From: Pseudomonas nabeulensis
GTDB taxonomy: Bacteria; Pseudomonadota; Gammaproteobacteria; Pseudomonadales; Pseudomonadaceae
Assembly: GCF_004682045.1 (NCBI RefSeq)
Contig: NZ_QUZT01000053.1
Location: 1-49,566 of the forward strand
Direction of reading: 5' to 3'
Length of the DNA stretch: 49,566 nt
Part shown: positions 34,177 through 41,361 of the stretch, one piece after another
Position numbering within the stretch: the first letter of the stretch is position 1
Layout of the letters: each line of letters starts with the position of its first letter
Program-made: the position numbers and the translations under genes
Notes under the pieces: generated by a model
Database searches by the model: none
Told to the model about the DNA's origin: nothing
What the model saw: the letters and a program-made list of their open reading frames with translations, nothing else

Positions 34177-35187
34177 GTGGATGTGCCGTTGCTGCTCGCC
34201 GCCGTTTCTGCGACTTCGCCCTGTGGTGAAGACATGGAATATGACGCGGACTTTCTTCAACTTGAGCGTGCCGCCAAGGGCCAGCCCGAACGCAGCATGG
34301 GCGACTCGATCCTGCCTGCCGAGCCACCGGAATGGCGCAGCATCCAGCAGCAAAGTCTCGATTTGTTGCAGCGCAGCAAAGACCTGCGCATCACCCATTT
34401 CCTGCTGCAAAGCTCGCTTGCCCTACAGGGTGTGGCGGGACTTGCCGACGTCCTTTCGTTGATCAACGCGCTGCTGCGCGACTACTGGGCCGACCTGCAT
34501 CCGCGCCTGGATGCCGACGACGATAACGACCCCACCGTGCGTATCAACGCCCTCACCGGCCTGACCTGCGACACGAACATTCGCCTGCTGCGCGAAAGCA
34601 TCCTCACCCGCTCGCGCACCTTCGGCCCCGTCAGCCTGCGCGCCGCGCTCAACGCCAGCGGCCTGTTGAGTTTTCCTGACGAACAACTCGGCGCCCAGCA
34701 GCTCAACGCGGCGTTTCTCGACAGCGACCCCGAGCAATTGCAAGCCACCCGCGACGCCTTGAGCGCTGCGCGTGCCGCCTGCGAGGCCATCGAAGAACAG
34801 GTCAACGATCAAGTCGGTTCCGCCCAGGGTGTGGACCTCAGCGCCTTGAAGCAACCGCTCAAGCAGGCGCTGCAACTTCTCAATCAAGCAGTGCCCGGCA
34901 GTAGCGTTCCCGAGGTTGTCAGTGAAGACAGTGCCCCCTCGGTCGAATACGCCGCAGCACCCGCAGCACCGCGCCCGGTCGGCGATATCGCCAGCCGTGA
35001 CGATGTGCTGCGCAGCCTCGACAAGATCCTTGCGTACTACACCCGGCACGAGCCTTCGAGCCCGCTGCCGGTGCTGTTGAACCGGGCGAAGAATCTGGTG
35101 CACGCCGACTTCGCGGCCATCGTGCGCAATCTGATTCCCGACGGCATGTCTCAATTTGAAAACCTGCGCGGCCCGGACGACGAGTAA
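34177..35187 (+). CDS. tssA: T6SS baseplate/cap protein TssA (ImpA family)
   Basis: TssA primes and coordinates the growth of the sheath and tube and contacts the baseplate. The 336-residue product uses GTG at 34177, because AAGGAG is correctly spaced and the family N-terminus VDVPLLLAAVSATSPCGED begins there; an ATG at 34132 has no family similarity. The ImpA_N domain covers residues about 1-115 (GDSILPAEPPEWRSIQQ, with LHPRLDADDDNDPTVRINAL). A Pro/Ala-rich linker leads to the C-terminal helices (RAKNLVHADFAAIVRNLIPDG). It is first in the plus-strand block, 54 bp before tssB. Confidence 0.94.
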   Translation: MDVPLLLAAVSATSPCGEDMEYDADFLQLERAAKGQPERSMGDSILPAEPPEWRSIQQQSLDLLQRSKDLRITHFLLQSSLALQGVAGLADVLSLINALLRDYWADLHPRLDADDDNDPTVRINALTGLTCDTNIRLLRESILTRSRTFGPVSLRAALNASGLLSFPDEQLGAQQLNAAFLDSDPEQLQATRDALSAARAACEAIEEQVNDQVGSAQGVDLSALKQPLKQALQLLNQAVPGSSVPEVVSEDSAPSVEYAAAPAAPRPVGDIASRDDVLRSLDKILAYYTRHEPSSPLPVLLNRAKNLVHADFAAIVRNLIPDGMSQFENLRGPDDE

Positions 35188-35241
35188 ACCGCCGGGCAGT
35201 CCAGTAACAACACCGTCGCTCAAGCGACCAGGAGCAGCAAC

Positions 35242-35748
35242 GTGGCGAAGCAAAGTTCTCAGAAATTCATCGCGCGCAACCGTGCGCCTCGAGTGCAGAT
35301 CGAGTACGACGTCGAGCTCTACGGCGCCGAGAAAAAGGTCCAGCTGCCCTTCGTGATGGGCGTGATGGCCGACCTCGCCGGCAAGCCCGCCGAGCCTTTG
35401 GCGCCAGTGGCTGACCGCAAGTTCCTTGAAGTGGACGTCGACAATTTCGACTCGCGCCTCAAGGCCATGCAGCCACGCGTGGCGTTCCACGTACCCAACG
35501 AGCTGACCGGCGAAGGCAACCTGAGCCTGGACATCACCTTCGAAAGCATGGACGACTTCAGCCCCGCCGCCGTGGCGCGCAAGGTCGATTCGCTGAACCA
35601 ACTGCTCGAAGCCCGCACCCAACTGGCCAACCTGCTGACCTACATGGACGGCAAGACCGGCGCTGAAGAAATCATCATGAAGGCGATCAAGGACCCGGCA
35701 CTGCTGCAAGCACTTGCCAGCGCGCCCAAGCCTGCAGGGGAGCAGTAA
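35242..35748 (+). CDS. tssB: T6SS sheath protein TssB (VipA)
   Basis: TssB forms the small half of the contractile sheath with TssC. The 168-residue product uses GTG at 35242, with CCAGGAG 8 bases upstream. The start VAKQSSQKFIARNRAPRVQIEYDVE is typical, as are LPFVMGVMADLAGKP and the C-terminal helix LNQLLEARTQLANLLTYMDG. The length matches the family. It ends 2 bp before tssC, so the two are tightly coupled, as expected for obligate partners. Confidence 0.97.
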   Translation: MAKQSSQKFIARNRAPRVQIEYDVELYGAEKKVQLPFVMGVMADLAGKPAEPLAPVADRKFLEVDVDNFDSRLKAMQPRVAFHVPNELTGEGNLSLDITFESMDDFSPAAVARKVDSLNQLLEARTQLANLLTYMDGKTGAEEIIMKAIKDPALLQALASAPKPAGEQ

Positions 35749-35750
35749 TC

Positions 35751-37250
35751 ATGACGGACAATACCGCCCGCGAAGGCGCCCAGATCCTGGGCACCCAGAC
35801 CGAAGAAGCCAGCGAGTTCGCCAACCTGCTGCTGCAAGAATTCAAGCCCAAGACCGAGCGTGCCCGCGAAGCCGTGGAAACCGCCGTGCGCACCCTGGCC
35901 GAGCAGGCGTTGGCCCAGACTGACCTGGTGTCCAACGACGCGATCAAGTCGATTGAATCGATCATCGCCGCCATCGACGCCAAGCTCACCGCCCAGGTCA
36001 ACCAGATCATCCATCACCAGGATTTCCAGCAGTTGGAAAGCGCCTGGCGTGGCCTGCACTACCTGGTCAACAACACCGAGAGCGATGAGCAGCTCAAGAT
36101 CCGCGTGCTCAACATCTCCAAGCCGGACCTGCACAAGACCCTGAAGAAATTCAAGGGCACGGCGTGGGACCAGAGCCCGATCTTCAAGAAGATGTACGAA
36201 GAAGAATACGGCCAGTTCGGCGGCGAACCGTACGGCTGCCTGGTGGGTGACTACTACTTCGACCAGTCGCCACCGGATGTGGAACTGCTGGGCGAGCTGT
36301 CCAAAGTCTGCGCCGCCATGCACTCCCCGTTCATCGCTGCGGCCTCGCCGACCGTGATGGGCATGGGCTCGTGGCAAGAGCTGTCGAACCCGCGCGACCT
36401 GACCAAGATCTTCACCACCCCGGAATACGCCGGCTGGCGCTCGCTGCGTGAATCGGAAGATGCGCGCTACATCGGTCTGACCATGCCGCGCTTCCTGGCG
36501 CGCCTGCCGTACGGCGCCAAGACCGACCCGGTGGAAGCCTTCGCCTTCGAAGAAAACACCGACGGCGCCGACAGCTCCAAGTACACCTGGGCCAACGCCG
36601 CCTACGCGATGGCGGTGAACATCAACCGTTCGTTCAAGCACTACGGCTGGTGCTCGCGCATCCGTGGCGTGGAGTCCGGCGGTGAAGTGGAAAACCTGCC
36701 AGCCCACACCTTCCCCACCGATGACGGCGGCGTGGACATGAAGTGCCCGACCGAAATCGCCATCAGCGACCGCCGCGAAGCGGAACTGGCGAAGAACGGT
36801 TTCATGCCACTGCTGCACAAAAAGAACACCGACTTTGCCGCGTTCATTGGTGCGCAGTCGTTGCAGAAACCGGCCGAATACGATGACCCGGACGCCACCG
36901 CCAACGCCAACCTGGCCGCGCGCCTGCCGTACCTGTTCGCCACGTGCCGTTTCGCTCACTACTTGAAGTGCATCGTGCGCGACAAGATCGGTTCCTTCAA
37001 AGAGAAGGACGAGATGCAGCGCTGGTTGCAGGACTGGATCCTCAACTACGTGGACGGTGACCCGGCCCACTCCACCGAAACCACCAAGGCCCAGCATCCG
37101 TTGGCAGCGGCCGAAGTGATCGTGGAAGAAGTCGAAGGCAACCCGGGGTACTACAACTCCAAGTTCTACCTGCGCCCGCACTACCAGCTGGAAGGGCTGA
37201 CCGTGTCGTTGCGTTTGGTATCGAAGCTGCCTTCGGCCAAAAGCGCATAG
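35751..37250 (+). CDS. tssC: T6SS sheath protein TssC (VipB)
   Basis: TssC is the large sheath subunit that, with TssB, contracts to drive the Hcp tube out. The 499-residue protein has the helical N-terminus, then the conserved core with LESAWRGLHYLVNNTES, DQSPIFKKMYEEEYGQFGG and RFLARLPYGAKTDPVE, and the C-terminal YYNSKFYLRPHYQLEGL. The length is normal. A REPIN follows 21 bp after the stop, so tssA-tssB-tssC may form one transcript with a stabilised or terminated 3' end. Confidence 0.97.
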   Translation: MTDNTAREGAQILGTQTEEASEFANLLLQEFKPKTERAREAVETAVRTLAEQALAQTDLVSNDAIKSIESIIAAIDAKLTAQVNQIIHHQDFQQLESAWRGLHYLVNNTESDEQLKIRVLNISKPDLHKTLKKFKGTAWDQSPIFKKMYEEEYGQFGGEPYGCLVGDYYFDQSPPDVELLGELSKVCAAMHSPFIAAASPTVMGMGSWQELSNPRDLTKIFTTPEYAGWRSLRESEDARYIGLTMPRFLARLPYGAKTDPVEAFAFEENTDGADSSKYTWANAAYAMAVNINRSFKHYGWCSRIRGVESGGEVENLPAHTFPTDDGGVDMKCPTEIAISDRREAELAKNGFMPLLHKKNTDFAAFIGAQSLQKPAEYDDPDATANANLAARLPYLFATCRFAHYLKCIVRDKIGSFKEKDEMQRWLQDWILNYVDGDPAHSTETTKAQHPLAAAEVIVEEVEGNPGYYNSKFYLRPHYQLEGLTVSLRLVSKLPSAKSA

Positions 37251-37271
37251 CTAACAGCGAACTCGCTCTAC

Positions 37272-37361
37272 TGTGGGAGGGGGCTTGCCCCCGATGGCGG
37301 TGGTTCAGTCACTGATAGGTTGATTGACACACCGCTATCGGGGGCAAGCCCCCTCCCACAG
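37272..37361. repeat. REPIN between tssC and hcp
   Basis: Outward-facing REP cores TGTGGGAGGGGGCTTGCCCC (from 37272) and its mirror ending CCCCTCCCACAG (to 37361) flank a 35-base centre. Just after it, AAGCCC (37369-37374) pairs with GGGCTT (37381-37386) in a small hairpin without a T tract. The REPIN separates the sheath genes from the highly expressed tube gene. Confidence 0.92.
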
Positions 37362-37424
37362 GAAAGCAAAGCCCCCCATTGGGCTTAATCAAATTCAGTG
37401 GCCCACGCCACACAGGGAGAAATC

Positions 37425-37913
37425 ATGGCTGTTGATATTTTCATCAAGATCGGCGACATCAAGGGCGAGTCCATGGACAAGGCCCACAAGGACGAAATCG
37501 ACGTATTGAACTGGAGCTGGGGCATGGCCCAGTCCGGCAACATGCACGTGGGCGGTGGCGGCGGTGCGGGCAAGGTGAATATCCAGGACCTGTCGCTGAC
37601 CAAGTACGTCGACAAGGCCTCGCCGAACCTGATGATGCACTGCGCCAGCGGCAAGCACATCGACAAGGTCAAGCTCACCGTGCGCAAGGCCGGTGGTGAA
37701 AGCCAGGTCGAGTACATGGTGATCAACCTGGAAGAAGTGCTGGTCACGTCCCTGAGCACCGGCGGTTCGGGTTCCGATGATCGCCTGACCGAGAACGTCA
37801 CCCTGAACTTCGCCCAAGTGATGGTCGACTACCAGCCGCAGAAAGCCGACGGCACCAAAGACGGCGGCGCGATCAAGTTTGGCTGGAATATCCGTTCCAA
37901 CACCAAGCGCTGA
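37425..37913 (+). CDS. hcp: T6SS tube protein Hcp
   Basis: Hcp forms hexameric rings that stack into the inner tube and carries small effectors in its lumen. The 162-residue product starts MAVDIFIKIGDIKGES; the ATG at 37425 follows AGGGAGAAATC. The sequence is close to Hcp1 of P. aeruginosa in length and motifs (INGE-type HKDEIDVLNWSWGMAQSG, ASPNLMMHCASGKH, RLTENVTLNFAQV and YQPQKADGTKDGG). It is soluble with no signal peptide. A GC-rich hairpin follows the stop before tssE, which would let hcp be made in excess. Confidence 0.97.
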   Translation: MAVDIFIKIGDIKGESMDKAHKDEIDVLNWSWGMAQSGNMHVGGGGGAGKVNIQDLSLTKYVDKASPNLMMHCASGKHIDKVKLTVRKAGGESQVEYMVINLEEVLVTSLSTGGSGSDDRLTENVTLNFAQVMVDYQPQKADGTKDGGAIKFGWNIRSNTKR

Positions 37914-37923
37914 TAGCCCCGGT

Positions 37924-37955
37924 GGCCGTGGCTTCGCGTCACGGCCCTTCTGTTC
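37924..37955 (+). terminator. Hairpin after hcp, probable partial terminator
   Basis: GGCCGTG (37924-37930) pairs perfectly with CACGGCC (37940-37946) around a 9-base loop, and CTTCTGTTCC follows. The T tract is broken, so it likely lets some transcripts through to tssE while stabilising the hcp message. Confidence 0.55.
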
Positions 37956-37982
37956 CTCCAACCCGTCCGTGGAGCTGCTTGG

Positions 37983-38498
37983 GTGGTCACTGAAATCGCT
38001 TCCCGCGACCGTCTGCAACCGTCCCTGCTGGACCGGTTGACCGATGACGATCCCACCAATCCCAAGGAAAGCGCCGACAAACGCGTGCTGTCCCTGACCC
38101 AATTGAAAGCCTCGGTGTTGCGCGACCTGGCGTGGCTGCTCAACACCACGTCGTTGCTGGATGCCGACGCGACGCTGCACACCCCGGCCGGCACTTCGGT
38201 GGTCAATTACGGCCTGCCGGCGCTGGCGGGCAACAGTGTGTCCAGCGTGGACATCAAGGCATTGGAAGCGCTGATTTACCAGGCGATCGCCACCTTTGAA
38301 CCACGCATTTTGCGCCATACCCTGCGGGTCAAGGCCCGCGTTGGCCATGGCGAGATGAACCATAACGCGCTGAGTTTCGAGATCGAAGGCGACCTGTGGG
38401 CACAGCCGGTGCCGTTACGCCTGTTGCTGCAAACCGACCTGGACCTGGAGTCCGGCCACGTGCGCGTGGTGAATGCCGACCAGCGGAGACGCCCATGA
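37983..38498 (+). CDS. tssE: T6SS baseplate wedge protein TssE (gp25-like)
   Basis: TssE is a baseplate wedge component with a lysozyme-like gp25 fold. The 171-residue product uses GTG at 37983, with GGAG about 11 bases upstream. It shows RLQPSLLDRLTDDDP at the N-terminus and the gp25 core NYGLPALAGNSVSS, FEPRILRHTLRV and SFEIEGDLW. The stop overlaps the tssF start by 4 bp (ATGA). In P. aeruginosa HSI-I a tagJ gene lies between hcp and tssE; here the gap is only 69 bp and holds a hairpin. Confidence 0.95.
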   Translation: MVTEIASRDRLQPSLLDRLTDDDPTNPKESADKRVLSLTQLKASVLRDLAWLLNTTSLLDADATLHTPAGTSVVNYGLPALAGNSVSSVDIKALEALIYQAIATFEPRILRHTLRVKARVGHGEMNHNALSFEIEGDLWAQPVPLRLLLQTDLDLESGHVRVVNADQRRRP

Positions 38499-40354
38499 AC
38501 CCGCGCCTGCTGGAGCTGTACAACCAGGAACTGCACCACGTGCGCGAAAGCGCCGCCGAGTTCGCCAAGGAATACCCGAAGATCGCCAGTCGGCTGACCC
38601 TGTCCGGCATGGACTGCGCCGACCCGTATGTCGAACGTTTGCTCGAAGGATTTGCCTACCTCACCGCCCGCGTGCAGCTCAAGCTGGACGCCGAGTACCC
38701 GACCTTCACCCATAACCTGCTGGAAATCGCCTACCCCCATTACCTGGCACCCACGCCATCGATGACCGTGGTGCAATTGCAGACCGACCCGGACGAAGGT
38801 TCCCTGGCCGGCGGTTTCCCCCTGCCCCGCGACACGGTATTGCGCGCCGCATTGGGCCGTGAAACCCAGACCTGCTGCGAGTACCGCACCGCCCAGCCGG
38901 TGACGTTGTGGCCGTTGCAGGTCAGCAATGCCGAGTATTTCGGCAACCCCGCTGCGGTGTTGGGCCGCCTGGCCGCCAGCGAGCCAAAAGCCAAGGCCGG
39001 CCTGCGCCTGACCCTGCGCACCGGCGCCGAACTGCCCTTCAACAGCCTCGATCTGGACAGCCTGCCGCTGTACCTCAGCGGCGCCGATGAGCAGCCGTTC
39101 CGCCTCTACGAGCAACTGCTGGGCAATGCCTGCGCGGTGTTTGCACGCAAACCTGGAGGCGATTGGGTCGAGCGCCTGCCGCAAGAGGCCTTGCGCTCCC
39201 GTGGTTTTGACGATGCCGACGCGGCCATGCCGGTGGTGGCGCGGGCGTTCCAGGGCTATCGACTGTTGCAGGAATACTTCGCCCTGCCCCACCGCTTCCT
39301 GTTCGTCGAATTCGCCGAATTGAGCCGCGCGGTCAAGCGCTGCGACGGCCAGGAACTGGAACTGATCGTGCTGTTCGACCGTCACGAACCGAGCCTGGAA
39401 GGCAGCGTCGGCGCGGCGCAGTTTTTGCCGTTCTGCACGCCGGCGATCAACCTGTTTCCCAAACGCGTGGACCGTATCCACTTGTCTGACCGGGTCAACG
39501 AACACCATGTGATCGCCGACCGCACGCGGCCGATGGATTTCGAGATTCATTCCCTGAGCGGCCTCACCGGCCATGGCACGGGACCGGAGCAGCCGTTTTT
39601 GCCGTTCTACGCGGTGCGCGATCCATCCCGCTATGGCCGCGACCAGGCCTACTACACGGTGCGCCGTGAGCCCCGGGTGTTGTCCAGCGACCAGCGTCGC
39701 AACGGCCCGCGCTCGACCTATGTGGGCAGCGAAACCTTTGTGAGCCTGGTGGACAGTCGCCAGGCCCCCTACGGCCACGACCTGCGCCAGCTCGGCGTGA
39801 CCGCGCTGTGCACCAACCGCGACCTGCCGCTGTTCATGAGCGTGGGCAACGGCAAGACCGACTTCACCCTGGCCGACAGCGCGCCGGTGTTGTCCGTGCG
39901 TTGCGTGGCCGGCCCCAGTCGCCCGCGCGCCAGCCATGCCCATGACGCCAAGGCCTGGCGCCTGATCAGCCAGCTGTCGCTGAACTACCTGTCGTTGAGC
40001 GAGCAAGGCCAGGGCGCCGGCGCCTTGCGTGAACTGCTGCGCCTGTATGGCGACAGCAATGACGCCGCCCTGCAACTGCAGATCGAAGGCCTGCGCGAGG
40101 TCAGCAGCAAAGCCGTGACCCGCCGCCTGCCGATGCCCGGCCCGATAGTGTTTGGGCGTGGTTTGGAGATCACCCTGGAGTTCGATGAAAACGCGTTTCG
40201 CGGCACCGGCGTGTTCCTGCTGGGTGCGGTGCTGGAACGTTTCCTGGCGCGCTACGTGTCGATCAACAGCTTTACCGAGACGGTGATCCGTACCACCGAA
40301 CGCGGCGAGATCATGCGATGGAAAGCCAAGCCCGGACGGCGTCCGACCCTGTGA
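38495..40354 (+). CDS. tssF: T6SS baseplate protein TssF
   Basis: TssF, with TssG, TssE and TssK, makes the wedge of the baseplate. The 619-residue product starts MNPRLLELYNQELHHVRESA, the family N-terminus, at the ATG at 38495. It contains the conserved FAKEYPKIASRL, DPYVERLLEGFAYLTARVQLKLD and FCTPAINLFPKR, and near the end FGRGLEITLEFDENAFRG. The length is normal. The frame upstream of this ATG reads into tssE. Its 3' end overlaps tssG by 37 bp. Confidence 0.96.
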   Translation: MNPRLLELYNQELHHVRESAAEFAKEYPKIASRLTLSGMDCADPYVERLLEGFAYLTARVQLKLDAEYPTFTHNLLEIAYPHYLAPTPSMTVVQLQTDPDEGSLAGGFPLPRDTVLRAALGRETQTCCEYRTAQPVTLWPLQVSNAEYFGNPAAVLGRLAASEPKAKAGLRLTLRTGAELPFNSLDLDSLPLYLSGADEQPFRLYEQLLGNACAVFARKPGGDWVERLPQEALRSRGFDDADAAMPVVARAFQGYRLLQEYFALPHRFLFVEFAELSRAVKRCDGQELELIVLFDRHEPSLEGSVGAAQFLPFCTPAINLFPKRVDRIHLSDRVNEHHVIADRTRPMDFEIHSLSGLTGHGTGPEQPFLPFYAVRDPSRYGRDQAYYTVRREPRVLSSDQRRNGPRSTYVGSETFVSLVDSRQAPYGHDLRQLGVTALCTNRDLPLFMSVGNGKTDFTLADSAPVLSVRCVAGPSRPRASHAHDAKAWRLISQLSLNYLSLSEQGQGAGALRELLRLYGDSNDAALQLQIEGLREVSSKAVTRRLPMPGPIVFGRGLEITLEFDENAFRGTGVFLLGAVLERFLARYVSINSFTETVIRTTERGEIMRWKAKPGRRPTL

Positions 40355-41361
40355 GTACCCTGGATGCGATGCATCAGGAGCCCTGGGAATACGATTTCTT
40401 CCAGGCGCTGCGGCGTATCGAGTGCGAATCGCCGGAGCTGCCGCGCCTGGGCCATTCCCTGCGCCTGGCGGACGACCCGCTGCGCCTCGGGCAACAGGCC
40501 GACTGCACCTTCGCACCAGCCACCCTGGCCTCGGCCGATCCCGGTGGTGACGGCAAACCGGCGCGGCTGGAGCAGTTCTTCTTCGGCCTCGGCGGCCCCA
40601 ACGGCCCGCTGCCGCTGCATATCACCGAGTACGTGCGCGAGCGTCAGCGCAACAACGCCGACAGCACCAGCAAACAGTTTTTGGACGTGTTCCACCATCG
40701 CCTGCTCAGCCTGTTTTACCGGGCCTGGGCCGAGGCGCGGCCAACGGTCAGCCATGACCGCCCAGACGATGACTACTGGTCCGCACGCCTCGCCGCCCTG
40801 AGTGGACGCGGCATGCCGAGCCTGCTCAACCAGGGCCTGATCCCGGATACCGCAAAGCTGCACTACAGCGGCCACCTGTCAGCGCAAACCCGTTACCCGG
40901 ACGGTTTGAAGGCGATCCTCGGCGAGTACTTCGGCCTGCCGGTGGAGATCGAGGAATACATCGGCCAATGGCTGGAACTGCCCGAACGCAGCCGCGTGGG
41001 CGTCAGCGCCAACCAGTTGGGCGTGGATTTTTGCCTGGGCAGCCATGTGTGGGACCGCCAGCATAAATTCCGCATCCGCCTGGGCCCGCTCAGCCTCGAT
41101 GACTACATGAGCCTGCTGCCCGGCCAACCGCCGTTCAACGAACTGGTGGCGTGGGTGGCCGAGTACCTGGGCCATGAATTGGACTGGGATTTGAACCTGG
41201 TTTTGCAACAACCCGAAGTCCCGGCGCTGCAACTCAACGGCCAGTTCCGCCTGGGCTTCAACACCTGGCTCGGCCAACCCGAGCGAGACGCCAACGACCT
41301 AATCCTGGCCCGGCACTACGCCGATCACGCCACCACCTCAAGGAATCCAGAGCATGGGTGA
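40318..41361 (+). CDS. tssG: T6SS baseplate protein TssG
   Basis: TssG is a baseplate wedge protein that binds TssF. The 347-residue product has the family segments PWEYDFFQALRRIE, LEQFFFGLGGPNGPLPLHITEYV and HRLLSLFYRAWAEARP. The ATG at 40318 gives a full-length family match but overlaps tssF by 37 bp; ATG at 40366 would give a shorter product that still begins near the conserved domain, so the true start is not certain. It overlaps clpV by 8 bp. Confidence 0.93.
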   Translation: MESQARTASDPVSTLDAMHQEPWEYDFFQALRRIECESPELPRLGHSLRLADDPLRLGQQADCTFAPATLASADPGGDGKPARLEQFFFGLGGPNGPLPLHITEYVRERQRNNADSTSKQFLDVFHHRLLSLFYRAWAEARPTVSHDRPDDDYWSARLAALSGRGMPSLLNQGLIPDTAKLHYSGHLSAQTRYPDGLKAILGEYFGLPVEIEEYIGQWLELPERSRVGVSANQLGVDFCLGSHVWDRQHKFRIRLGPLSLDDYMSLLPGQPPFNELVAWVAEYLGHELDWDLNLVLQQPEVPALQLNGQFRLGFNTWLGQPERDANDLILARHYADHATTSRNPEHG

